Source: Desulfurococcales archaeon
Lineage (GTDB): Archaea; Thermoproteota; Thermoprotei_A; Sulfolobales; WAQK01
DNA: 10,066 bases
Assembly (NCBI GenBank): GCA_027016915.1
Contig: JALURJ010000219.1
Span: 1 to 10,066 of the forward strand
Direction: 5' to 3'
Both the position numbers and the translations under genes were made by a program. The notes beneath the pieces are model-generated. The model was not told where the DNA came from, made no database searches, and saw only the letters and a list, made by a program, of their open reading frames with translations. Of the stretch, positions 1-6,631 are shown piece after piece. Each line of letters begins with the position of its first letter. Position 1 is the first letter of the stretch.

Positions 1-140
1 ATAGGCATCAGCCGACACCCTATGAAGATTATCCAGTTATATTAGCATTACGCGCAGTTACCGGCTAGCCTTCCTCCATTAAATCTTAAACCCAATACTG
101 TTCAGACACACTGCCTAGAGCAGCGATAACTATTAATACA

Positions 141-149
141 TTATTTTAT
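141..149 (+). promoter_or_regulatory. TATA box for the membrane-anchored protein gene
   Basis: The A/T-rich stretch TTATTTTAT is centred about 28 bases before the ATG at 173. That is the spacing expected when an archaeal transcript starts at or next to the start codon. GTGAT at 163-167, five bases before the ATG, could also act as a weak ribosome-binding site. I see no clear BRE upstream. Confidence 0.5.
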
Positions 150-172
150 GCAGTAGTGAATAGTGATATTTC

Positions 173-832
173 ATGTCTACAGATGCTAGGAAAATTTTGG
201 CTGCATCCCTTGTAGCCCTTGCCGTGGCCCTAGCTTCCACGGCAATCCTGTACCTGGAATATGAGAAGAGCAGCACATTCACCAAGACGAATCAACCGGT
301 CCCCGTAGCCCGTAAAACATCTACGCCGTGGATTCCGGGCAGGGTGGCGGCACTGGTTGTCGGGGACCCTGTCTCAGTAGCAGATCTCCTCGCAAATGTG
401 AGAGGCGTTGTCACGGTTCGACAAGTCGCCACGCCCCAAGAAGCCTTAGAGGAGCTGAACGAGCTTCAGGCAGTGGCGTACATGCAGGTGATATTGTTCA
501 ATGGCACGTGGTTTGTTGAGAACTATGATGACACATCTCTGAGGCAGCTCGTAGAGAGGGCATACTTAGACGGAGCTGCACTCGTCGTGATGGGCGGGGG
601 GACAGAGAGGCTATTGGACATGCTTTACGAGCTGGGACTATACAATATGGCTCATGAGCGCAACCCAGCGTATTTTGGCCCGCAGATCGTAGGCGTGGCC
701 TACAGAGAGGTCGTAGGCCCTGAGGGGCCATACCGCTATCCAAGCACCCTTATGAGTTTCGCTACTAGTCCTGAAGGCCTGGCAGAGGCCGTAGTCAAAT
801 GGATTGCTGGTGGCGCGGGGCTTGCGGGTTAG
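173..832 (+). CDS. Membrane-anchored protein of unknown function
   Basis: I do not recognise this 219-residue protein. It has a short polar N-terminus with K7, then one hydrophobic helix (about residues 8-28) rich in Ala, Leu and Val. A charged, Thr/Ser/Pro-rich linker follows (29-52), then a soluble domain to the end. This is the layout of a signal anchor holding a domain outside the membrane. The soluble part alternates hydrophobic strands with helices (LVVGD at 61-65, VILFNGTWF at 106-114, ALVVMGGG at 136-143), which suggests a Rossmann-like or flavodoxin-like fold; I see no catalytic motif. The ATG start fits the TATA box about 28 bases upstream. The YbaK-like gene begins 29 bases downstream on the same strand, so the two may be co-transcribed, but nothing links their functions. 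Confidence 0.75.
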   Translation: MSTDARKILAASLVALAVALASTAILYLEYEKSSTFTKTNQPVPVARKTSTPWIPGRVAALVVGDPVSVADLLANVRGVVTVRQVATPQEALEELNELQAVAYMQVILFNGTWFVENYDDTSLRQLVERAYLDGAALVVMGGGTERLLDMLYELGLYNMAHERNPAYFGPQIVGVAYREVVGPEGPYRYPSTLMSFATSPEGLAEAVVKWIAGGAGLAG

Positions 833-861
833 GGAAAGATTTGTAATGTTGTGGGAACACT

Positions 862-1350
862 GTGCCACAGGGATCTGTATTGGGTGAACCTGGCCCGCAG
901 AGCGTGGAGAAGTGGATAAAAGTTAGAGGCCTGGGCTGGAGGCTTATAGACACGGGTGGCCCCACTACAAGCGTTGCAGATGCTGCTGAGAGGCTTGGCG
1001 TAGATCCCGGCAACATTGTTAAGACACTCGTCCTGGTGGACGGGGATAAGACTTATGCAGTCATAGTGCCCGGCCCAGCTAGGCTGAGCCTGGAGAAACT
1101 GGCCCGCGTAGTTGGAGGTAAGCCAAGGATGGCGAAGCCCAGAGAAGTGGTGGAGAGAACAGGATACCGGGTGGGCGGGGTTCCCCCCGTAGCTTTGCCG
1201 GATAACGTTGTCCTGGTGGTGGATGAACGGGTACTACGGCTGGAAAAAGTATACGGCGGAGGCGGGAAGGACGGAGTCCTGCTGGAGTTCAACCCCTCCG
1301 AACTCGTAAGGGAGGCCGGGTGCCTAGTGGCCGACGTTTCAACTCAGTAG
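862..1350 (+). CDS. YbaK/ProX-type aminoacyl-tRNA deacylase (editing domain)
   Basis: Free-standing YbaK/EbsC-family editing domains hydrolyse mischarged tRNAs in the cytoplasm, for example Cys- or Ala-tRNAPro. The 162 residues match the usual 150-170 and cover the whole domain. An N-terminal helical segment (15-50) leads to the conserved lysine in NIVKTLVL (K54). Then come the strand YAVIVPG (65-71), the loop TGYRVGGVPPV (100-110) that is the hallmark of the family, the strand VVLVVDE (116-122), and YGGGGKDGVLLEFNP (131-145), the Gly-rich turn before the last strand. The start is uncertain: GTG 862 gives the full frame, but GTG 904 (residue 15) is where homology seems to begin, and neither has a good ribosome-binding site. 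Substrate specificity cannot be read from the sequence. Confidence 0.88.
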   Translation: MPQGSVLGEPGPQSVEKWIKVRGLGWRLIDTGGPTTSVADAAERLGVDPGNIVKTLVLVDGDKTYAVIVPGPARLSLEKLARVVGGKPRMAKPREVVERTGYRVGGVPPVALPDNVVLVVDERVLRLEKVYGGGGKDGVLLEFNPSELVREAGCLVADVSTQ

Positions 1351-1410
1351 CACTGCATGGTAGCCCGTGGAAAGTATTATTTAGCCCAGCCAGCCTTTAG
1401 CAAACCGGCC

Positions 1411-1418
1411 TTTAAATT
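1411..1418 (+). promoter_or_regulatory. TATA box of the fixCXAB operon
   Basis: TTTAAATT is centred about 28 bases before the ATG at 1443, so transcription should start near 1440. This makes the upstream in-frame TTG at 1425 unlikely as the fixC start, because it would lie before the transcript begins. It is the only good promoter seen for the four-gene run that follows. Confidence 0.6.
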
Positions 1419-1442
1419 AGGAACTTGAGGGGGCGCCTAGCC

Positions 1443-2729
1443 ATGGAGACGAAGTTCGACGTCGTAGTTGTGGGTGCAGGGCCTGCCGGCGCATCTGCCG
1501 CCTACACTGCCGCCAGGCATGGTTTAAAGGTCCTCCTCGTCGAGAGGGGGAGAGGCGCTGGCTCTAAGCAGGTTTTCGGAGGAAGGGTTTACGCCGCTCC
1601 TCTAAGAGAAATATACGAGGACTTCGACAAGGAGGCCCCCATTCACAGGTGGGTTAGGAAGGAGAGGGTAAGCCTCGTCCATGGAGACCGAATGGTAACG
1701 TTCGAGTATGAGAGCGATAGAACCGTGAGCTTCACCACCTACTTGACACAGCTTACCTCCTGGATGGTTGAGAAAGCTGTGAGCGCTGGCGCCATATTCG
1801 TGGACGAGGTTCGGGTTGACAGTATAGTGAGGGACGATGCGGGCAAAGTAATAGGCGTGGAGTCTGGGGGTGAGAGGGTTTATGCCGACATAGTGGTGGA
1901 CGCTGAGGGGGTTAATAGGCTTCTATTGGAGAAGCTGGGCTTGGCTGAGAAGACCAGGCCCAGCCAGGTAGCCCTGGGGGTAAAGGAGGTGGTCAAGGTG
2001 GGGGAGGATAAGATAAACGAGAGGTTCGGGGTGGCGCCGGGCGAGGGCGTGTCCTGGGTCCTAACAGGTGACGTCACCGGCAACATGCCTGGAGGAGCCT
2101 TCATCTACACCAACAAAGACACTGTGAGCATAGGCGTCGTAGTCTACCTAGAATCAGCCGTGAATATGGTGAAGGAGCCGATCCACATCCTCGTTGAGAA
2201 GCTTAGAACGCACCCATCCCTAAGCAGGCTCTGGGCCGACGGTGACGTCATGGAGTATGCGGCCAGGCTCACCCCCGAGTCCGGGTATAGATACATGCCC
2301 CGGAAGCTGGCAACCCACGGCCTCATGGTTGCAGGCGATGCTGCCGGGCTGCTCCTAAACACAGGCTACACCTTCCGCGGCGTGGACTACGCCGCACTCA
2401 GCGGCTACATGGCTGGGAACGCTGCAGTTAAGGCTCTCGAGGAGGGAGACACGGGGGAGGAGAACCTTAGGAGGCTCTACGAGAAGCCGCTGCTGGAGAG
2501 CTTTATTGTAAGGGATTTGAAGAGGCATCGCGGCATAGAGTGGCTCATGTCGAACCCGGAGTTCTTCAAGAAATACCCGGCCCTCGCCACCGGAGTAGCC
2601 TGCAGGCTCTTCGACCTCGAAGGCGAGGCACCCACAGTATATGAGGCCCTGCGCTCCTCGGCTAGTGACCAGGGCCTATCCCTGCTTCGCCTCGTATTAG
2701 ACATGTTTCGCGTGGTGAGGAAGCTATGA
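1443..2729 (+). CDS. fixC: FixC/EtfC-type electron-transfer flavoprotein:quinone oxidoreductase
   Basis: This FAD-containing dehydrogenase (428 residues, normal for FixC) is expected to pass electrons from EtfAB to the membrane quinone pool. It belongs to the geranylgeranyl-reductase/FixC flavoprotein superfamily. The N-terminal dinucleotide-binding fold shows VVVVGAGPAG (7-16) and the acidic residue ending strand 2 (E34 in LLVERG). DAEGVN (153-158) is the second family motif. GDAAG (298-302), followed by LLLNTGYTFRGVDYA, is the FAD-ribityl/pyrophosphate motif. The C-terminal DLKRHRGIEWLMSNPEFF region is typical of FixC and separates it from lipid reductases, as does the fixX-fixA-fixB context. 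ATG 1443 is preferred over TTG 1425 because of TATA spacing and because the protein then begins a few residues before strand 1. Its stop overlaps the fixX start (ATGA). Confidence 0.92.
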   Translation: METKFDVVVVGAGPAGASAAYTAARHGLKVLLVERGRGAGSKQVFGGRVYAAPLREIYEDFDKEAPIHRWVRKERVSLVHGDRMVTFEYESDRTVSFTTYLTQLTSWMVEKAVSAGAIFVDEVRVDSIVRDDAGKVIGVESGGERVYADIVVDAEGVNRLLLEKLGLAEKTRPSQVALGVKEVVKVGEDKINERFGVAPGEGVSWVLTGDVTGNMPGGAFIYTNKDTVSIGVVVYLESAVNMVKEPIHILVEKLRTHPSLSRLWADGDVMEYAARLTPESGYRYMPRKLATHGLMVAGDAAGLLLNTGYTFRGVDYAALSGYMAGNAAVKALEEGDTGEENLRRLYEKPLLESFIVRDLKRHRGIEWLMSNPEFFKKYPALATGVACRLFDLEGEAPTVYEALRSSASDQGLSLLRLVLDMFRVVRKL

Positions 2730-3025
2730 GTACGGGTGAAGCGAAACCCAAACTGATAAGGGTTGAGGACCTGCTCCAGAGGACCGTCTATGACGTCGAT
2801 CATAGAGCCCACATAATCGTTGACCCGGAGAAGTGTGCCAGGTGCCCCAAGAAGCCATGCACCTACCTCTGCCCAGCAAGCTGCTATGTTCTCGTCGACG
2901 ACAGGGTAGTGTTTAGCTATGAGGGCTGCCTCGAGTGCGGTACATGTAGGGTGATATGCCCCATGGAGGCGATCACTTGGAACTTCCCCGTCAGTGGTAA
3001 GGGGGTGCAGTATAGGTTCGCGTAG
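2726..3025 (+). CDS. fixX: FixX/EtfX ferredoxin-like protein
   Basis: This 99-residue iron-sulfur protein pairs with FixC and is expected to relay electrons between EtfAB, FixC flavin and quinone on the inner membrane face. Two cysteine sets are visible. The first, C37-x2-C40-x4-C45-x3-C49-P, is a slightly expanded version. The second, C68-x2-C71-x2-C74-x3-C78-P, is the canonical ferredoxin pattern. They could hold two [4Fe-4S] clusters; C53 is extra. The C-terminal segment ITWNFPVSGKGVQYRFA (83-99) is a strong FixX signature. The start overlaps the fixC stop by four bases (ATGA), and GGTGAGG at 2714-2720 lies five bases before it, so the two are translationally coupled. Stoichiometric complex formation with FixC is inferred from the family. 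Confidence 0.93.
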   Translation: MSTGEAKPKLIRVEDLLQRTVYDVDHRAHIIVDPEKCARCPKKPCTYLCPASCYVLVDDRVVFSYEGCLECGTCRVICPMEAITWNFPVSGKGVQYRFA

Positions 3026-3040
3026 CCGGGGTGCTGAGCC

Positions 3041-3856
3041 ATGGCATTGAGAGTGATTGTAGGTATAAAATGGGTCCCTAACACCCAGGCCGTCAGGTTC
3101 GACCCCAAGACGGGAACCCTGATCCGCGAGGGTGTGCCAAGCATAGTTAACCCCCACGATCTCGACGCGGTGGAGCTGGCCCTCCAGCTCAAGGAGAGGT
3201 ATGGGGCCAAGGTCACAGCGATTTCAATGGCACCACCCAGCGCTGTTAAGGGGTTGGAACATGTGATAGGCATGGGGGTCGACGACGCCATCCTGATCAG
3301 CGACAGGGTTTTCGCAGGCTCAGACACCCTGGCCACCAGCTACGTGATAGCCCAGACGCTGAAAAGGATAGGTGACTTCAACCTAGCCCTTTTCGGCCAG
3401 GAGACAATAGACAGCTCCACCGCACACATACCGGCCCAGGTTGCAGGCTGGCTAGAGCTACCATACATATACTATGTCGATAGGATCGAGGACTTAGACT
3501 TGGAGCAAAACGTGGTCACAGTGAGGAGGATACTGGAGGACCGGCTAGAATGGTACAAGCTTAAGATGCCTGCAATTCTCGGCGTAGCGATGAAAAGCCA
3601 GAAGCCAAGGCCTGTAAGCATATACAATAAGCTTAGGGTCAGGATGGAGAACCCAATCAAAGTTTGGAGCAACAAGGAGCTCGGCCTAGACCCCAGATGC
3701 CTGGGCCTTAAGGGCAGCCCCACACTGGTCACCAAGGTCACATGGACCCCCGAAGTCCCGCGTAAAAAACAGGTGATTGAGGGGCCTCCCGGCGAGGCCG
3801 TCAAGAAACTTGTAGAAAAACTTTGTGGGGAGGGGGTGTTGCCCTTTGAGTGCTGA
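3041..3856 (+). CDS. fixA: FixA: electron-transfer flavoprotein beta subunit
   Basis: This is the beta (small) subunit of the EtfBA heterodimer, 271 residues, usual length about 260. It shows the family's N-terminal IVGIKWVPNT (5-14), VNPHDLDAVELAL (36-48) and the diagnostic GMGVDDAILISDRVFAGSDT (77-96) followed by LATSYVIAQ, plus GQETIDSSTAHIPAQVA (119-135). These motifs form the AMP- or second-FAD-binding site. In FixA proteins next to FixCX that site is expected to hold the bifurcating FAD; this is an inference from context. GGGGTG at 3028-3033 lies seven bases before the ATG. The gene follows fixX by 15 bases and its last 11 bases overlap fixB. It appears complete. Confidence 0.95.
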   Translation: MALRVIVGIKWVPNTQAVRFDPKTGTLIREGVPSIVNPHDLDAVELALQLKERYGAKVTAISMAPPSAVKGLEHVIGMGVDDAILISDRVFAGSDTLATSYVIAQTLKRIGDFNLALFGQETIDSSTAHIPAQVAGWLELPYIYYVDRIEDLDLEQNVVTVRRILEDRLEWYKLKMPAILGVAMKSQKPRPVSIYNKLRVRMENPIKVWSNKELGLDPRCLGLKGSPTLVTKVTWTPEVPRKKQVIEGPPGEAVKKLVEKLCGEGVLPFEC

Positions 3857-4967
3857 GGAGAAGATCAGCCTGGCGGAGAGGAGGAGGCAGAAGAAGGTGG
3901 ACTGCGACAAGCTGTGCCCCGAGTGGGGCTGCACCCAGCCCTACGAGTACGAGGGCGTCTGGGTTGTGGGTGAGGTGGAAGAGCACGGCATAACGGAGCC
4001 CAGCCTCCAGATGCTCACACCCGCAAGGAGGATAGCCGACAAGCTGGAGACCTTCGTTGAGGGCATACTGCTCGGGAGCAATAAGGAACTCCTCGAGAAG
4101 GCGGCCAGGGAGATGATATACCATGGCGCCGACCGGGTCAGGATCCTGGCAAGCGACGAGCTGGCCACCTACATACCAGGCGTCTACGGTGAAGCCATAG
4201 CCAGGCTGGCTGAGGCCAGGAAGCCGGAGATAATATTCCTCGCGGCAACCATGAAAGGTAGAGAGATAGCTCCCTACGTGGCAGGCCTCCTCAGGGCAGG
4301 CATTACCGCCGACTGCACCCAGTTCGAGGTGGATGAGGAGACGGGAGACCTCCTAATGATACGCCCACCCTTCGCAGCCATCCTGCTAGCCTACATTAAA
4401 ACCCCGTTCAGAAGACCCCAGATAGCCACCGCTAGACCCAACATATTTTCCCTACCGCCCCGCGACGAGACCCGGGAAGGCGAAATAGTCTGGGAGAACC
4501 CGGGGGACTACAAGCTATCCAAGCCGCCCATAAGCCTAGTCAAGGTAGAGATACTGAAGAAGAGCGAGGTGCCTATAGAAAAAGCCGAGTACATAGTGTC
4601 GGGTGGGAGAGGTATCGGTACAAAGGAGGGCTTCAAAACCCTGGAAGAGCTCGCAGAGATCCTCGGCGGCGTAGTTGCGGGAAGCAGGAAGGCCGTAGAC
4701 CTAGGACTTATACCCCACGAAAGGCAGGTCGGGCAGACAGGCAAAAGCGTCAGACCCAAGCTATACATAGCGGTCGGCATAAGCGGCGCAGCCCAGCACG
4801 TCATAGGCATCAGAGAAGCGGGACTCGTCGTAGCCATAAATAAGGACCCAGAAGCACCCATATTCAAAAACGCCGACTACGGCATAGTAGCCGACTGGCG
4901 TGAAGCTCTGCCACTGCTAATAGAGGAGCTTAGAAAGCTTAAAGAAAAGCATGGCAAGGCCGGGTAA
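3846..4967 (+). CDS. fixB: FixB: electron-transfer flavoprotein alpha subunit
   Basis: This is the alpha subunit (373 residues) that carries the electron-transferring FAD and partners FixA. Its C-terminal domain shows SGGRGIG (252-258), GSRKAVD (279-285), HERQVGQTGKSVRP (291-304) and the Etf-alpha signature block from LYIAVGISG to AINKD (306-334), in which Ala replaces the usual Ile/Val before QH. The middle has KGREIAP and RPPFA, typical of the alpha N-terminal domain. The longest frame begins at GTG 3825, but TTG 3846 has GGAGGGGGTG about nine bases upstream and gives the expected N-terminus, so it is preferred. It overlaps the fixA stop by 11 bases. Unusual: a charged, Lys/Arg-rich leader followed by three cysteines (C20-x3-C24-x4-C29) precedes the normal first strand (GVWVVGE, 37-43). 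Confidence 0.95.
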   Translation: MSAEEKISLAERRRQKKVDCDKLCPEWGCTQPYEYEGVWVVGEVEEHGITEPSLQMLTPARRIADKLETFVEGILLGSNKELLEKAAREMIYHGADRVRILASDELATYIPGVYGEAIARLAEARKPEIIFLAATMKGREIAPYVAGLLRAGITADCTQFEVDEETGDLLMIRPPFAAILLAYIKTPFRRPQIATARPNIFSLPPRDETREGEIVWENPGDYKLSKPPISLVKVEILKKSEVPIEKAEYIVSGGRGIGTKEGFKTLEELAEILGGVVAGSRKAVDLGLIPHERQVGQTGKSVRPKLYIAVGISGAAQHVIGIREAGLVVAINKDPEAPIFKNADYGIVADWREALPLLIEELRKLKEKHGKAG

Positions 4968-4997
4968 ATGCTGGAGTCCCTTTTTCAAACCCAGCAT
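4968..4997 (+). terminator. Inverted repeat with T-run after fixB
   Basis: ATGCTGG (4968-4974) and CCAGCAT (4991-4997) form a perfect 7-base stem immediately after the fixB stop, with a 16-base loop. The loop contains CCCTTTTTC. In archaea a T-run alone can end transcription, so 4980-4986 is the likely release point. The stem may protect the 3' end. It sits between fixB and the PaREP1 promoter. Confidence 0.5.
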
Positions 4998-5058
4998 CTA
5001 CCGTGCGGCTTGTCGTGCTTTGTGCCTCAACTATAGCTCAAGCGGCTTGCTGGACCGT

Positions 5059-5067
5059 ATTTATTAG
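5059..5067 (+). promoter_or_regulatory. TATA box for the PaREP1-family gene
   Basis: TATTTATTA is centred about 30 bases before GTG 5093 and 45 before GTG 5108. It predicts a transcript start near 5088-5090, which rules against translation from the far upstream GTG at 5003. Confidence 0.5.
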
Positions 5068-5107
5068 GTGCCTCCCACGATTTTATGGTATAGTGGGTGC
5101 TGGCAGG

Positions 5108-5593
5108 GTGGTTGACGCTGTTGTAATCCGTATTCCACGCGGGGTTGCTGCGAGGCTGAGACGGGAGGCTGAGAGGCTGGGCCTTAGCCTTGAGGGGTAC
5201 GTGCTTGAACTTGTCCTCAGGGATCTGGACCCGCCGGAGAGGGCCAGGGAGTACGCCGAGGCTGCTCGGGATCTCCTAGGCCAGGCGAGGGACGAGCTCC
5301 GGAGAGGCGACGCTAGGCAGGCTGCGGAGAAGGCCTGGGGCGCTGCCGCGCTGGTCGTTAAGGCCTATGCCGAGTGGAAGGAGGGGAGGAGGCTGTCAAG
5401 CCACGGAGAGTTGTGGGAGTATAAGAGGGTCCTGGAGAAGGAGCTGGGAGAATGGGTTCACGATGCGTGGAACGCCGGGCAGAGCATGCATGTATGCTTC
5501 TATGAGGGCTGGTGCGCTAGAGAAGATGTAGAAAAGGCTGTCAAGAGGATAGAGAGGCTGGTGAAGGCTGTCAAGGAGAAGATCCGAGCCTAG
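5108..5593 (+). CDS. PaREP1-family protein, HEPN-like, possible ribonuclease
   Basis: This is a member of the archaeal PaREP1/PaREP8 family, first seen as a dispersed gene family in Pyrobaculum. With GTG 5108 it has 161 residues. Residues 5-41 (strand VVIRIP, then two helices ending LVLRDLDP) resemble a ribbon-helix-helix fold. Residues 44-160 are all helical, with the family motifs AAEKAWGAAALVVKAYAEW (72-90), SSHGELWEY (97-105), and SMHVCFYEGW near the end. R94-x4-H99 in GRRLSSH fits the R-x4-6-H active site of HEPN ribonucleases. GGGTG at 5095-5099 lies eight bases before GTG 5108. GTG 5093 is an alternative, and the frame open from 5003 starts before the promoter. It stands alone, with no obvious antitoxin beside it. 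A toxin or RNA-processing role is inferred. Confidence 0.85.
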   Translation: MVDAVVIRIPRGVAARLRREAERLGLSLEGYVLELVLRDLDPPERAREYAEAARDLLGQARDELRRGDARQAAEKAWGAAALVVKAYAEWKEGRRLSSHGELWEYKRVLEKELGEWVHDAWNAGQSMHVCFYEGWCAREDVEKAVKRIERLVKAVKEKIRA

Positions 5594-5624
5594 ATCATGA
5601 CGTGTCCCCTGGGAACCACGTGGC

Positions 5625-5890
5625 TCAGGGCCTGGAATATTTCTCTATGAGGCGTCTCACCCTCCCAGCCAGGCACGGAGGCAACAGCGGATCTTCGAGG
5701 TGACTTCTCAGATCCCTGACCCGCCTCTTAACCCAAGCCCTGTCCCCCTCCCTTAGGGCGATGCTAGTTCCACCTCCATGGCCTCGAGGCGGGCCTCATA
5801 GGTGTGGGGATAGGCACGTCTAACAACGCTGCTGTCGATCACATAGCCCCTTTGTTTAAGCAATGTTATCTCTACTAGTACGAATACAGT
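5625..5890 (-). pseudogene. Frame-broken gene remnant downstream of vapC-1
   Basis: The 300 bases between PaREP1 and vapC-1 hold no intact gene, but the minus strand reads like broken coding sequence. One frame (5890 to 5756) gives a peptide including LLKQRGYVIDSSVVRRAYPH and ends in TAA. A second frame (5795 to the TGA at 5625-5627) gives SIALREGDRAWVKRRVRDLR and then LEDPLLPPCLAGRVRRLIEK. Joined by one frame change between about 5795 and 5756 they make an 88-codon reading with local codon style (AGG, CTC, GAG). No ATG start is visible; TTG 5863 or GTG 5842 are the options. It begins 11 bases after the vapC-1 stop, so it may once have been a third operon gene. I do not recognise the family. 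It is convergent with PaREP1, and CCACGTGG (5616-5623) lies between their stops. Confidence 0.4.
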
Positions 5891-5900
5891 TTAGAAGGCG

Positions 5901-6353
5901 CTAGCCCGTGTAGAGGACTTCTAGACCTTCGGCCTCTGCTATAGCTGCTAGGGTTTTATCGCCAGTGACGAATCTGTTGCTCCTAGACTTATGGGCGGAG
6001 ACTATTTGTAATGCGTCCGCTATGTAGACATGGTGCTTTAATACGAGGTTTACCGCGCTTCTGAGGATTGATGGGCTTATCCCGACCACTATGACTCTAT
6101 ATAGTTTAGCGAGAGTCTTTACCTCCCTTAGAAGGGTCTTTAGCAGATTTCTTGCATCCAGCCCCAACCTTCTCTCATACTTGTCGAACACTACTGTTGC
6201 TTCAGCTATGTTCCAATATGAGAATGCTATCGCTGCGACTCCTCGGTATGCATCGCTGAAAACCCTATCCACGGCGTCGCTGCCAGGCTCACTGACATAC
6301 CTCTTAACCAGAGCACTGGTGTCGAAGTAATATACATCCTCACCTCGCATCAT
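5901..6353 (-). CDS. vapC: VapC-family PIN-domain ribonuclease toxin (module 1)
   Basis: This 150-residue PIN-domain protein is the toxin of a type II module. VapC proteins are metal-dependent RNases that cleave tRNA or rRNA. All four acidic residues of the active site can be placed: D11 in YYFDTSALVKRY, E51 in NIAEATVVF, D113 in YIADALQIVSA and D132 in FVTGDKTLAAIA. It therefore looks catalytically intact. The start ATG 6353 overlaps the vapB-1 stop (ATGA), and AGGAGGG (6367-6361) lies seven bases upstream of it, so translation is coupled and strong. A second ATG follows at once, and either could be used. FDTSALVKRYVSEPGS is typical of a VapC subgroup common in crenarchaea. The RNA target cannot be inferred. 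Confidence 0.93.
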   Translation of the reverse strand: MMRGEDVYYFDTSALVKRYVSEPGSDAVDRVFSDAYRGVAAIAFSYWNIAEATVVFDKYERRLGLDARNLLKTLLREVKTLAKLYRVIVVGISPSILRSAVNLVLKHHVYIADALQIVSAHKSRSNRFVTGDKTLAAIAEAEGLEVLYTG

Positions 6354-6631
6354 TGGGAAACCCTCCTAGTGCGTCCGTCCCTCAGCTCCCTCACGATCCT
6401 GGCTGCGTCTAAGCCGGAGGGCCTCAGCCCCGGCACTTCGGACACCACTGTAGGTTCCAGCTCTCCAAGCCCTAGCTCGTCAGCCAGGGCATCAATCCAT
6501 CTAGCTGATACAAGATACTCGAAATACTCCTCAACAATGCTACTCAAATTTCCCCCTTCGCCGGTAACAATCCTCCTAACCTCCTCGAGCAAATCCTCCC
6601 TCACGCTAAGCGTAAGCTTCCTCTTACCCAT
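6350..6631 (-). CDS. vapB: VapB-type ribbon-helix-helix antitoxin (module 1)
   Basis: This 93-residue antitoxin should neutralise the VapC encoded next to it and repress its own promoter. The N-terminus GKRKLTLSVREDLLEEV (2-18) is a ribbon-helix-helix strand and first helix. NLSSIVEEYFEYLV (28-41) is the second helix. A variable linker leads to the tail SGLDAARIVRELR (72-84), the kind of segment that threads into the PIN active site. The frame is open up to 6700, but ATG 6631 is clearly the start. GGAGGT (6645-6640) sits eight bases before it, the conserved domain begins there, and the extra 23 codons would run through the TATA box and operator. Confidence 0.92.
   Translation of the reverse strand: MGKRKLTLSVREDLLEEVRRIVTGEGGNLSSIVEEYFEYLVSARWIDALADELGLGELEPTVVSEVPGLRPSGLDAARIVRELRDGRTRRVSQ

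Noticed and set aside
1..68. Possible 3' end of an upstream + strand gene (frame 3, peptide ending ILALRAVTG, stop TAG at 66-68).
   Set aside because: Only 21 codons are visible, two other frames also read through part of it, and nothing identifies a family. It could be real but cannot be supported.
2477..3157. 226-codon open frame on the minus strand across fixC, fixX and fixA.
   Set aside because: It lies opposite three genes with full motif sets and its product shows no domain pattern. It is a by-product of GC-rich codon use on the + strand.
2917..3336. 139-codon minus-strand frame opposite fixX and fixA.
   Set aside because: Antisense to the conserved FixX cluster motif and FixA signature; low-complexity Ser/Thr/Leu composition typical of a shadow frame.
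5003..5107. N-terminal extension of the PaREP1 protein from GTG 5003, with Cys and hydrophobic residues resembling a signal sequence.
   Set aside because: The predicted promoter (5059-5067) lies inside it, and PaREP1 proteins as I recall begin close to the IPRxVAxRLRREA segment.
5607..5630. CCCTG...CCACGTGG...CAGGG dyad between PaREP1 and the gene remnant as a terminator.
   Set aside because: The arms are five bases, the inner spacing is asymmetric and there is no T-run. It is mentioned only as a palindrome.
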